Source: AP-15 sp963716115 | GTDB taxonomy: Bacteria > Pseudomonadota > Alphaproteobacteria > ATCC43930 > CGMCC-115725 | DNA: 64,000 nucleotides | NCBI GenBank assembly: GCA_963716115.1 | Contig: CAVQSZ010000021.1 | Coordinates: forward strand, 124,001 to 188,000 | Direction: 5' to 3' | Shown here: positions 33,796 through 42,445 of the stretch, in pieces | Layout of the letters: each line of letters opens with the position of its first letter | Position numbering within the stretch: the stretch's first letter is position 1 | Notes under the pieces: model-generated | Seen by the model: the letters and a program-made list of their open reading frames with translations, nothing else | What the model was told of the DNA's origin: nothing | Databases searched by the model: none | Translations under genes and position numbers: made by a program

Positions 33796-34911
33796 ATGTC
33801 GGCTTCAGCGAGGGTCTGGCATTTGTTTCCGCTGACGGTTGCGGCGCGGGCGCCGGCGAATTCCGGCTCGGCCCCGGTCGCGGTCTGGCTCTTCCTGTGC
33901 TGCGCGCTGATCTTCGCCATGGTGGTGGTCGGCGGGGTGACGCGGCTGACCCTCTCCGGCCTGTCGATCACCGAATGGAAGCCGGTCGTCGGCGTCGTCC
34001 CGCCGCTCTCCGAGGCGCAATGGGCCGCCGAATTCGCCCGCTACAAGGAAATCCCCGAATACCGGCTGATCCATTACGGGATGAGCCTCGCGCAGTTCAA
34101 AGGGATTTATTTCTGGGAGTACGCGCATCGCCTGCTCGGGCGGCTGATCGGGGTGGCCTTCGCCGCGCCGCTCCTGTGGTTCTGGCTGCGCGGCCGGCTG
34201 CCGCGGCGGTTGGCGGCGCCGCTCGCCGGCATCCTGGCGCTGGGCTTCGCGCAAGGCGCGCTCGGCTGGTACATGGTCGAGAGCGGCCTCGCCGGCCGGG
34301 TCGAGGTCAGCCAATACCGGCTCGTCGCCCATCTGGCGCTGGCGCTCCTGATCTACGGCGCGATCCTGTGGACGGCGCTCGGCCTCGTCCGCTTCCACCC
34401 CTCTCCGCCCTTTAAGGGGGAGAGGGAGGGGGCAAGCTGGCGCCGGACGGCCGAGGGCTTGGTCCTGCTCGTCGCGCTGACGATCGCGGCCGGCGGCTTT
34501 GTCGCCGGCACCCGCGCCGGGCTCGTCTACAACACCTTCCCGCTGATGGACGGCAGGCTCGTGCCGGCGGGCTACGCCCGGCTCCACCCGTTCCTGCTGA
34601 ACTGGTTCGAGAATGTCGCGGCGGTGCAGTTCAACCACCGCCTGCTGGCGATGGCGACCGCCGCCGCGGTCATGCTCGTTTGGATCGCCGGCCGCCGGGC
34701 GGCTCTACCGCGACCGGCGCGCCTCGCCCTCCACGCGCTTCTCGCCGCCGCCGCGCTGCAGGCGGCGCTCGGCGTCTCGACCCTCATTCTCGTCGTGCCG
34801 ATCCCGCTCGCCGCCGCGCACCAGGCGGGCGCGGTTCTGCTGCTGACCGCTGCGATCGTGCTGCGGCACACGCTGCGCGGCGCGCCGCGCCCGCGCCCTA
34901 GAGCGGCTTGA
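33796..34911 (+). CDS. ctaA: Heme A synthase, CtaA/Cox15
   Basis: A polytopic membrane protein of 371 residues that oxidises heme O to heme A for aa3-type cytochrome oxidase. Family features are VVVGGVTRLTLSGLSITEWK near residue 40, FKGIYFWEYAHRLLGRLIG (heme His) near residue 100, VSQYRLVAHLALAL, NTFPLMDGRLVP and VQFNHRLLAMATA (second His pair), then AAAHQAGAVLLL. In a loop near residue 205 the sequence HPSPPFKGEREG looks like a REP fragment carried in frame. The 3' end overlaps the convergent DUF1080 gene by 14 bases. Confidence 0.93.
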   Translation: MSASARVWHLFPLTVAARAPANSGSAPVAVWLFLCCALIFAMVVVGGVTRLTLSGLSITEWKPVVGVVPPLSEAQWAAEFARYKEIPEYRLIHYGMSLAQFKGIYFWEYAHRLLGRLIGVAFAAPLLWFWLRGRLPRRLAAPLAGILALGFAQGALGWYMVESGLAGRVEVSQYRLVAHLALALLIYGAILWTALGLVRFHPSPPFKGEREGASWRRTAEGLVLLVALTIAAGGFVAGTRAGLVYNTFPLMDGRLVPAGYARLHPFLLNWFENVAAVQFNHRLLAMATAAAVMLVWIAGRRAALPRPARLALHALLAAAALQAALGVSTLILVVPIPLAAAHQAGAVLLLTAAIVLRHTLRGAPRPRPRAA

Positions 34912-35507
34912 TCTCGACCTTGCGGAACTTGACGACCCCCCCTTCCTTGGGAACGCCGGGACCGTATTGCAGCGCGATATGGCCTTCCTTGTGCTGGTCG
35001 TCGCTGCCCTGCGCCGTTTTCACACCGTTGAGGACGGCGGTGAACTGCTGCGCCCTTCGCGGTGATCTCGTAGGTGTTCCATTTGCCGCCGGCCTTGGGC
35101 ATCGGATCGACCTTGGCGACGTTGACGATCGCGCCGGTGCCGTAGGTCGGATCGGGCCGCCGGTCGAAGATGTTGACCTCATAGGCGGTCTTGCCGGTGA
35201 CTTCTTTCGGGTCCTCGGCGCGGATAAAGACGCCGCTGTTGGCTGCGTCGTTGACCCAGAACTCGACCCGCAGCTCGAAATCGCGGTACGCGTTCTTGGA
35301 AACCAGAAAGCCGCTGCCCTTGTCGGCCACTGCGGCGCCGTCCTCGAGCCGCCAATCGGCATCGCCGATCTGGGTCCAGTTGTCGAGGTTCTTGCCGTCG
35401 AAGAGCGTCGTCCAACCAGCTTCGGCGCCGGCCTTGTGCGGCGCCGGGAGCAGGGCGAGGCCGACGACCAGCAGCATTCCGGCGTTGCGCGCGAGCGTGC
35501 GTTTCAT
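34898..35507 (-). CDS. Exported DUF1080 protein (one frameshift)
   Basis: A protein of about 202 residues: a signal peptide (LARNAGMLLVVGLALLPAP) and a DUF1080 (3-keto-disaccharide hydrolase-like) jelly-roll domain. It shows WTTLFDGKNLDNWTQIGD, FELRVEFWVNDAANSGVFIR and YEVNIFDRRPDPTYGTGAIV. One extra base near 35045 breaks the frame; then FTAVLNGVKTAQGSDDQHKE and IALQYGPG complete the domain. Members act on glycosides or sugars in the periplasm. AGGGAGGAAAT precedes the ATG. Confidence 0.82.
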
Positions 35508-35649
35508 GCGAATTTCCTCCCTCTATTCTGGCCGCCGACGTTAGCGCATGGCGAAGAGCGGGGTCCAGCTTTCCCGCGGTGAGGCCCCGCCATTGGACGC
35601 GTCGGCGCGGGCGGCCATATAATTTCCGTATCGCGAGCGGGAGAAGACG

Positions 35650-37823
35650 ATGGCCGACGACGGGGCGTTTGCGGCGAAGACCCTCGAAGACTGGGCGGCG
35701 CTGGCGCAGGCGGAGCTGCGGGGCAAGCCGCTCGACAGCCTCGACCGGGCGACCCCCGAGGGCATCCGGGTCAAGCCGCTCTACACCGCCGCCGACCTCG
35801 CCGCGATCGAGCGCGCGGGCCATCCGCTCGCGACGATGCCCGGCTACCCGCCCTATCTGCGCGGGGTGCGGGCGACGATGTACGCGAACCGGCCGTGGAC
35901 CATCCGGCAGTATTCCGGCTTTTCGACGGCCGAGGAATCGAACCGGTTCTACCGCGAGAATTTGAAGGCCGGGCAGATGGGGCTGTCGATCGCCTTCGAT
36001 CTGGCGACCCACCGCGGCTACGACAGCGACCATCCCCGCGTCACCGGCGATGTCGGCAAGGCCGGGGTGGCGATCAACTCGGTCGAGGACATGAAGGTGC
36101 TGTTCGACGGCATCCCGTTGGACCGGATGAGCGTGTCGATGACGATGAACGGCGCGGTGCTGCCGGTGCTGGCCGGCTACATCGTCGCCGCCGAGGAGCA
36201 GGGTGTCGCGCAGAAGCAGCTCTCGGGCACGATCCAGAACGACATTTTGAAGGAGTTCATGGTCCGCAACACCTATATCTACCCGCCCGGGCCGTCGATG
36301 CGGATCGTCGCCGACATCATCGAATACACCGCCCGGCACATGCCGAAATTCAATTCGATCTCGATCTCCGGCTATCACATGGAGGAGGCCGGGGCGAATT
36401 CTGTTCAGGAATTGGCGTTCACCCTTGCAGACGGGCTCGAATACGTGCGCGCCGCCCTGTCGCGCGGGCTTAAGATCGACGAGTTCGCGCCGCGGCTGTC
36501 GTTCTTTTTCGCGATCGGCATGAATTTCTTCATGGAGATCGCGAAATTGCGCGCCGCGCGGGTGCTGTGGGCGCGGCTGATGCGGCAGTTCGCGCCGCAA
36601 GACCCGGCGAGCCTGGCGCTGCGCACGCACTGCCAGACCTCGGGGGTCAGCCTGACCGAGCAGGACCCGCACAACAACATCGTCCGCACCACGATCGAGG
36701 CGCTGGCCGCGGTGCTCGGCGGGACCCAGTCGCTGCACACCAACTCGTTCGACGAGGCGATGGCGCTGCCGACCCCGGCCTCGATGCGCATCGCCCGCAA
36801 CACCCAGCTGATCCTGGCCGAGGAGACCGGCATTGCCCATGTCGTCGATCCGCTCGGCGGCAGCTGGTACCTCGAAAGCCTGACCCATTCGCTCGGCCGA
36901 GGCGGCCTCGGCGCTGATCGACGAGGTCGAGGCGCTGGGCGGCATGACCAAGGCGGTCGAGGCCGGCATGCCGAAGCTGTGGATCGAGGAATCGGCGGCG
37001 CGGCGTCAGGCCGCGATCGACCGCGGCCTGGAGACGATCGTCGGGGTCAACAAATACCGGTCGGACGAGGCGACCGAGGTCGATCTCCTCGATGTCGACA
37101 ACACCGCGGTTCGCGCGGCGCAGATCGCGCGGCTCGCCGAGGTGCGGCGCAGGCGCGACCCGGAGCGCTGCCGCCACGCGCTGGCGGCGCTGACCGAGGC
37201 GGCCAGGAGCGGCGCGGGCAACCTCCTGGAATTGTCGATCGAGGCGAGCCGCGCGCGGGCCACGGTCGGGGAGATTTCGGACGCGCTGGAAGCGGCGTTC
37301 GGCCGGCACCGGGCGCAGATCCGCGCGGTCTCGGGGGTCTATGGCGCTCAGTACGCGGGCGACGAGGGCTTCGGCCGGGTGCAGCGCCAAATCGACGCCT
37401 TCGCCCGCGACGAAGGCCGGCGCCCGCGCATGCTGGTCGCCAAATTGGGCCAGGACGGCCACGACCGCGGGGCCAAGATCATCGCCACCGCCTTTGCCGA
37501 TATCGGCTTCGATGTCGATATCGGCCCGTTGTTCCAGACCCCCGAGGAAGCGGCGCGCCAGGCGGTCGAGAACGACGTGCACATCGTCGGCGTCTCGACC
37601 CACGCCGCCGGCCACAAGACCCTGGTCCCGGCCCTGATCGAGGCGCTGAAGCGCGAGGGTGCGGCCGACATCCTCGTCGTCTGCGGCGGCGTGATCCCGC
37701 CCAAGGACCACGATTTCCTGAAAAAAGCCGGCGTCGCCGCGATCTACGGCCCCGGCGCCAACATCCCCCAGCGCTGCCGCCGAAATCCTGTCGCTGATCG
37801 AGAAGCGGCGGTTGGCGGCGTGA
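35650..37823 (+). CDS. scpA: Methylmalonyl-CoA mutase (two frameshifts)
   Basis: The B12-dependent mutase that interconverts methylmalonyl-CoA and succinyl-CoA in propionate metabolism, about 723 residues. The catalytic barrel has MYANRPWTIRQYSGFSTAEE, IAFDLATHRGYDSDHPRVTG and HCQTSGVSLTEQDPHNNIVR. The C-terminal cobalamin domain has KLGQDGHDRGAK with the axial His. Two single extra bases break the gene: near 36898 (HSLGRG should be HSLAEAASALIDEVEAL) and near 37775 (IPQRCRR should be IPQAAAEILSLIEKRRLAA, ending at TGA 37823). It is a full-length homodimer-type subunit. No partner epimerase or MeaB gene is nearby. Confidence 0.93.
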
Positions 37824-37894
37824 GGTTCGATCGGGAACGTAGAGGACAGAGCTGAAAAAGGTTGGCTCTGGAAAATCGGGCGGCGGGAACGTCG

Positions 37895-38143
37895 ATGCCA
37901 TATATCTGGATATTTATCGTTTGCTATGTGGTGGCGTTTATCTTTTGGTTAGCCTACATAATGAGCAAGATGGCAGCATCCGTTCGGAATTTGATGGCGA
38001 ACGGGGTCCCTGATTTAGAAATTGAAGAATTTCGGCAATGGATGTTTCCGAAACAGCTCTTGGTCCTTGTGTGGTCAACGTTCTTAACAGGTTCCGTTCT
38101 CGGCGCGGTGGTCTCTGGATTATGTGCCTTGGTGGCTCGGTAA
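37895..38143 (+). CDS. Small two-helix membrane protein
   Basis: A protein of 82 residues that I do not recognise. It has a first hydrophobic segment (YIWIFIVCYVVAFIFWLAYI), an amphipathic middle (PDLEIEEFRQWMFPKQ), and a second segment (VWSTFLTGSVLGAVVSGLCA). Codon use is less GC-rich than in neighbouring metabolic genes. It overlaps no other gene and lies 72 bases after the mutase. Confidence 0.55.
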   Translation: MPYIWIFIVCYVVAFIFWLAYIMSKMAASVRNLMANGVPDLEIEEFRQWMFPKQLLVLVWSTFLTGSVLGAVVSGLCALVAR

Positions 38144-38170
38144 CGTGCCGAAAAGGGGGAGCGGTTCACG

Positions 38171-38644
38171 GTGTTCGGGTGGGGGAGACGCCGGAGGATA
38201 GCCGAACGGGCCAGGGGCATAGGCCGGACCATGCTTCACCTCAGAGCCAGTTCGGATGGCAGGGGCTTCGAGCAGTTCTGCGCATGGCTAGATGCGGCAG
38301 GCTACGTCAAATACGGCGAATATACAGAGGGATACGGACGTTCGGTGGCGTTTCTAGAAACTCCGTCTGAGGAGCCCGACGTCGTGTTCGCTGTCACAGA
38401 AGACAAGGAAAGCCCAGACGATGGATACCTCCATCTGAGCGCGACGGGATACCACCGGCTGTTCGGCCTTATGCTGTTCGATAACGTGCGGGGCGCGGGC
38501 GTATCTGTGGAAGTCAGCGGCATCTCCGCAGCCATGAAGGAGTTGGGTTCTGACACAATCACCACGCGCGATGTCCTGATCAGCTTCCCGGGATTCTCAA
38601 ATTTAGAGGCGACGCTCGCTAAACTGGGTATCCGTAGGCGTTAA
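38171..38644 (+). CDS. Hypothetical protein
   Basis: A soluble protein of 157 residues starting at GTG 38171, with no signal or membrane segment and no family that I recognise. The central part (EPDVVFAVTEDKESPDDGYL and HLSATGYHRLFGLMLFDNVR) reads as a real globular domain. Lower GC than its surroundings and its position between a small membrane protein and a toxin-antitoxin pair mark it as accessory. The 242 bases 38645-38886 that follow hold nothing I can identify. Confidence 0.6.
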   Translation: MFGWGRRRRIAERARGIGRTMLHLRASSDGRGFEQFCAWLDAAGYVKYGEYTEGYGRSVAFLETPSEEPDVVFAVTEDKESPDDGYLHLSATGYHRLFGLMLFDNVRGAGVSVEVSGISAAMKELGSDTITTRDVLISFPGFSNLEATLAKLGIRRR

Positions 38645-38886
38645 CCCTCTCGATGGAACCTAGGGGAAGGAACCAGGGTGATTTTCTTCATTCCGCTTTC
38701 CGCACGTAGGACGGATTGAACGCAGAGAAACCCATTGCATGGGGGGGACAAAGCGCTGTTGTGCGTGACATCTCGGCTTTATCGCCGCGTGCGGTGCCTT
38801 ACTTTTCGCTGCGGGATTGGCGGCTTGGGGGGTGTAGTGACAGTTTACGTATCAGCTCAGGTGATCGTGAGAGCTTGGCGATCATC

Positions 38887-39291
38887 TCAGCGACGCCGGT
38901 CCCCCGGTCCTGTCTGCAACGCCCGGCGCACGCCCTCGGGGTCGTGGGCGATGACGGTCAGATAGGCGCGCGCGGCCTCTTCCGGTTCCGAACGCCCCTG
39001 TTCCCAATCGTGAAGCGTACCGAGCGGGATGTGGTAGCGCGCGGCAAACTCGTCCAAGGTGAGACCGAGCGCGCGCCGCAAGGTCTTTACCCTCGGCACC
39101 CTCCGCATGCGCTGAAAGTCCTCAGGCATCAGCGGCCGGGTGTCGCCGTCCGCGCGCGCCGCCTTCTCGGTCTGCTCGGGCGTCATTGCCGCGAGCGGTT
39201 CCACCTGCAGCACTTCCTCGGCGCCGTCCGGCTTGACGCGGACCAGAACACCGTCAGGGCGCATTCTGGCGATAATATCGGTCTTGCTCAT
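38887..39291 (-). CDS. Helix-turn-helix antitoxin of the BrnT pair
   Basis: A protein of 134 residues with a C-terminal XRE-like DNA-binding domain (VKTLRRALGLTLDEFAARYH, IPLGTLHDWEQGRSEP), of the kind encoded after BrnT toxins in many alphaproteobacteria. It should neutralise the toxin and repress the pair. The ATG at 39289-39291 lies inside the toxin gene, a 38-base overlap that couples translation. Confidence 0.85.
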   Translation of the reverse strand: MSKTDIIARMRPDGVLVRVKPDGAEEVLQVEPLAAMTPEQTEKAARADGDTRPLMPEDFQRMRRVPRVKTLRRALGLTLDEFAARYHIPLGTLHDWEQGRSEPEEAARAYLTVIAHDPEGVRRALQTGPGDRRR

Positions 39292-39532
39292 ACCTTGTCG
39301 CCCTCCAGGCCGAAATGATGCGGATGTGATCGCCCCGCTCCGTGTATACAACGGTCAAAACCTGACCATCGACCATGCCGAGAAGGATACACCGCTCTTC
39401 GCCATAGCCTTCGCGCGTGTCGATCCACTCGACGGCAAACGGGTCGCGAAACGCGAAGGCCGCCTGTTCGAAGCTCACGCGATGATCGCGGAGGTTCTGC
39501 GCGGCCTTGCCGCCGTCCCAATCGAATTCCAT
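39254..39532 (-). CDS. brnT: BrnT-family ribonuclease toxin
   Basis: A toxin of 92 residues of the BrnT family, RelE-like ribonucleases. Diagnostic stretches are MEFDWDGGKAAQNLRDHRVS, FEQAAFAFRDPFAVEWIDTR, and the C-terminal IRIISAWRATRYEQDRYY. In many members the last motif reads SARRAT; here Trp replaces the first Arg, which may matter for activity. It is followed by, and overlaps, the antitoxin gene. Confidence 0.88.
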   Translation of the reverse strand: MEFDWDGGKAAQNLRDHRVSFEQAAFAFRDPFAVEWIDTREGYGEERCILLGMVDGQVLTVVYTERGDHIRIISAWRATRYEQDRYYRQNAP

Positions 39533-39579
39533 TCAAGAACCGGGCTATTCGAAGCGGGCGCAGAAGTCCAGGGCCGTGT

Positions 39580-39690
39580 GCGAACGGTCGGCGAGATTTC
39601 CGACGCGGTGGATATCGGCCCGCTGTTCCAGCTGGCGACATCCTGATCGTCCGCGGCGAGTGATCCCGCCCACGGACCTCGATCCCGGCC
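39580..39690 (+). pseudogene. Internally deleted relic of a B12-dependent mutase
   Basis: Three short pieces in the right order match the C-terminal half of the methylmalonyl-CoA mutase at 37250-37730: TVGEISDA, then DIGPLFQ, then GDILIVRGE followed, one base out of frame, by the codons of VIPP. At DNA level GTGATCCCGCCCA versus TGATCCCGCCCAC makes the match clear. The pieces lie within about 100 bases, although they are spread over some 450 bases in the intact gene. No open frame covers the region. Confidence 0.55.
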
Positions 39691-39829
39691 GGCGTCCGGC
39701 GCGAGCTACGGCTGCGGCGATGCGGGCAGGCGGGCGACGAGCATTTAACTATAAATTCGTTTGTCTTTTCAGTTAAGCGTGTGTAAAAGAGCCGAACTCG
39801 GCGTTGCAACCAGCATACTTGGTCTCGAC

Positions 39830-40024
39830 ATGGCCTCGAACATCGACATCTTGCGCGCGGCGCATCTGATGATGCACGAATATGGCGGCGAGGCCGAGCT
39901 GAAGGCGGCGGCGTACGCCGCGCTGATGCTCGGCTGCGGCGACCGGGACGGGCTTTTGACCTGGAGCCGGATCCGCAGCACCATCGCGATCATGGACCGG
40001 GCCCCAACCGGACCGATGCACTGA
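39830..40024 (+). CDS. Small hypothetical alphaproteobacterial protein
   Basis: A helical protein of 64 residues, MASNIDILRAAHLMMHEYGG then EAELKAAAYAALMLGCGDRD and GLLTWSRIRSTIAIMD. The pattern of Gly-Asp followed by Gly and Trp-x-Arg-Ile resembles a family of short alphaproteobacterial proteins of unknown role that I have seen before, but I cannot name it firmly. It stands alone. Confidence 0.55.
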   Translation: MASNIDILRAAHLMMHEYGGEAELKAAAYAALMLGCGDRDGLLTWSRIRSTIAIMDRAPTGPMH

Positions 40025-40045
40025 CCGGGCCGATGCGCTGGGGCC

Positions 40046-40113
40046 GGCGCGCTCAGGCGATCGGCGCGCTCAGGCGGTCGGCGCGCTCAGGCGATCGGCG
40101 CGCTCAGGCGGTC
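40046..40113. repeat. Four 17-bp tandem repeats across the tauD stop
   Basis: GGCGCGCTCAGGCG followed alternately by ATC and GTC occurs four times from 40046, with a fifth partial copy. The TauD-like stop codon (40104-40106) lies in the last full copy. Confidence 0.9.
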
Positions 40114-40989
40114 GGCGCGAGTCCCGGCGCCTCTCCGGCCAGGGTGGTGCGGCGCACGTCGCGCACCTCGTTGCGGTCGAAGCGGCGGGCGCGGTGCATC
40201 GTCGAGCGGTTGTCCCACATAACGAGGTCGTGCCGCCGCCAGGCGTGCGAGTAGACGAATTCGGGCCGGGTCGCGTGCTCGGTCAGGTCGCGCAGGAACA
40301 TCCGCGCCTCGGGCCGGGTCCAGCCGACGATCGCCCCGGCATGCGCGGCCAGGAACAGCGATTTGCGCCCGGTCGCCGGGTGGGTCCGCACCAGCGGCTG
40401 GCGCACCGGGGCAAAGGCGGCGGTCTCCTCCGGCGTCAGCTCGGTAAAGCCGATCGCCTCGCGCGAATAGATCAGCGAATGCTCGCAGACAAGCGTTTCC
40501 GCCTCGGCCTTGGCGCGCGCGTCGAGCGCATCCCAGGCGGCGCGCATGTCGGCGAACTCGGTGTCGCCGCCCGATGACGGGATGACCCGCCCGGAGAGCA
40601 GCGAATACTTCGCCGGCGCCGGGCGGAACGAGCTGTCCGAATGCCACAGCCGGTCGGCGAGCTTGAAGAACCACACCCGGTCCTCGGCCGACATGACCCG
40701 GCCGTTCTTGTCGAGGTTGGAAAAGTCGGCGATGCCGGGGCCGAGCCGATGGTCGCCCGCGCCGGCGGACGTGCCCCGGGGTCGCATGCGCCTCGAGCTC
40801 GCCGAAATGCCGGGTGAAGGCGATCTGCTGCGCGTCGGTGATGTCCTGGCCGCGAAAGACCAGGACGGCGTAGCGGTCCATGCCCGCCTCGATCGCGGCG
40901 ACGGTGTCGCGGTCGAGCGGCGCGCGGCAGTCGACACCGGCGACCTCGCCGACAAAGACCGGATGCAGCGGACGGATCGACGGCGGCAT
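40104..40989 (-). CDS. TauD/TfdA-family dioxygenase (one frameshift)
   Basis: A 2-oxoglutarate- and Fe(II)-dependent dioxygenase of about 294 residues. The iron-binding triad is HSDSSF (His, Asp) and NRSTMHRA (distal His), with the oxoglutarate Arg in RDVRRTTLAG. The N-terminus VFVGEVAGVDCRAPLDRDTV and AVLVFRGQDITDAQQIAF is typical of TauD/TfdA. One extra G near 40775 breaks the frame (HATPG continues as TSAGAGDHRLGPGIADFSNL). The substrate (taurine, an alkyl sulfate or an aryloxyacetate) is not predictable. Confidence 0.9.
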
Positions 40990-40996
40990 CGGCGGC

Positions 40997-41506
40997 TCAG
41001 CCGGCCGGCGGCGAGGGCGGCGCGGCCCCGGCCAGCGCCGCGCGCAGCTGCCCCTCCTTGGTTTCGTCGAACGAGGTGCGGATCACCGTGCCGCCCTCGC
41101 CCTGCAGCGCCGCCAGGACCTTGTCGGTGGTCATCTTGCGGATCAGCAGAAAGAGCGCGGCGTTGCCCGATTGCAGGCTTTGCGCGGCGTCCTTCATGAA
41201 CTTGTCGTTGATCCCCACGTCCGAGAGGGCGCCGCCCAGCGCGCCCGAGGCCGCGCCGATCGCCGCCCCGGCCAGGGGCATCAGGAAGATCAGCCCGATC
41301 AGCCCGCCCCAGAACGTCCCGGAAAGGGCGCCGGCGGCGGTCGGGTTGAACAGCTGGTTGAGCTTGACCTTGCCGTCGGGCTGCTTGACCGCGATCACCG
41401 CATCGCTGAGCTCGATCAGGAATTCCTTCTGCATGCCGATCAGCTTCTGGCGGACTTCTTCGGCTTTGGCTTCGGAGGGAAACGCGATTTCGACAAGATC
41501 GGCCAT
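40997..41506 (-). CDS. DUF1269 membrane protein
   Basis: A protein of 169 residues of the DUF1269 family. It opens MADLVEIAFPSEAKAEEVRQ and has a glycine-rich hydrophobic hairpin in the middle (GTFWGGLIGLIFLMPLAGAA, IGAASGALGGALSDVGI), then TVIRTSFDETKEGQLRAAL. The function of the family is unknown; the glycine-zipper-like hairpin suggests membrane association. It ends 8 bases before tauD in the same direction. Confidence 0.82.
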   Translation of the reverse strand: MADLVEIAFPSEAKAEEVRQKLIGMQKEFLIELSDAVIAVKQPDGKVKLNQLFNPTAAGALSGTFWGGLIGLIFLMPLAGAAIGAASGALGGALSDVGINDKFMKDAAQSLQSGNAALFLLIRKMTTDKVLAALQGEGGTVIRTSFDETKEGQLRAALAGAAPPSPPAG

Positions 41507-41635
41507 GGCCTATGCCTCATGACGCAACGGGAGCGGCGCGCATGTTAGCCGACCCGCAGGGCCCGGTCATCGGTTTCGCGACGGCCCGCGGGCCCGGCTC
41601 TGCTCCCGCGCGCCCGGCTCTGCTATCGTGCCGGC

Positions 41636-42445
41636 ATGACCCCTGTCGGCGCGCGGCGGATTTCCCCGGCGGCTCTCCTCCTCGGCCTGGCGGCGGCCTC
41701 GCTCGCCCTGTTGCTGCTGCTGCCGCCGATCACCCAGGACCAGGGCTATCACCAGTTCGCCGACCAGCGGACCCTCTTCGGCATCCCGAACTTCTGGAAC
41801 GTCGTCTCGAACCTCCCGTTCATCGCCGTCGGCGCCGCCGGGCTGTGGCGCCATCGCGACGGGGCGGCGGCGAGCGTCTTGTTTCTCGGCTTCTTTTTGA
41901 CCGGGTTCGGCTCCTCCTACTATCACTGGGATCCGAACGACGGCACGCTGTTCTGGGACCGGCTGCCGATGACGCTCGCCTTCGCCGCGATCCTGGCGCT
42001 CGGCGTCGAGGAGCGGGCGAGCCCCAGGCTGGGACGCGCCCTGCTGTGGCCGTCGCTGGCGGTCGGCCTCTTCAGCCTGCTGCTGTGGCGCTGGACCGGC
42101 GATCTGCGGCTCTATTTCTGGGCGCAGTTCTTCCCCGGCCTCGCCCTCCTCGCGCTGTTCCTGCGCTACCCGCCGAGCCATACCGGCGATCGCTGGTGGA
42201 TCATCGCCGCAGCCCTCTACGCGCTCGCCAAGGCGTTCGAATTCGCCGACCATGCGATCTATTCGGTCGGGTCCGTCGTCAGCGGACATACGCTGAAGCA
42301 CCTCGCCGCCGCCGCCGCCTGTCTCGCGATCCTGCGCTGGTTTCAGACCCGCCGGCCGATCGCCGCGGCTCACCCGCCGCCGCTGCCCCCGAACGCGCGG
42401 CGGCGGCGCAGGTCGAGGACCGCGAGCGCCGCAAACGGCCCGTAG
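41636..42445 (+). CDS. Ceramidase-like (CREST) membrane hydrolase
   Basis: A seven-helix membrane protein of about 269 residues related to alkaline ceramidases and other CREST proteins. Family features are YHQFADQRTLFGIPNFWNVV near residue 37, GSSYYHWDPNDGTLFWDRLP (first zinc His) near residue 100, LRLYFWAQFFPGLALL and SGHTLKHLAAA with the last His. It may hydrolyse ceramide-like or other amide lipids. Its 3' end runs 76 bases into the convergent glycosyltransferase gene; the last 25 residues (Arg- and Ala-rich) are therefore unusual. Confidence 0.82.
   Translation: MTPVGARRISPAALLLGLAAASLALLLLLPPITQDQGYHQFADQRTLFGIPNFWNVVSNLPFIAVGAAGLWRHRDGAAASVLFLGFFLTGFGSSYYHWDPNDGTLFWDRLPMTLAFAAILALGVEERASPRLGRALLWPSLAVGLFSLLLWRWTGDLRLYFWAQFFPGLALLALFLRYPPSHTGDRWWIIAAALYALAKAFEFADHAIYSVGSVVSGHTLKHLAAAAACLAILRWFQTRRPIAAAHPPPLPPNARRRRRSRTASAANGP

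Noticed and set aside
38716..39318. Plus-strand 200-codon frame opposite the BrnT antitoxin
   Set aside because: The opposite strand encodes a recognisable helix-turn-helix antitoxin; the frame is its shadow.
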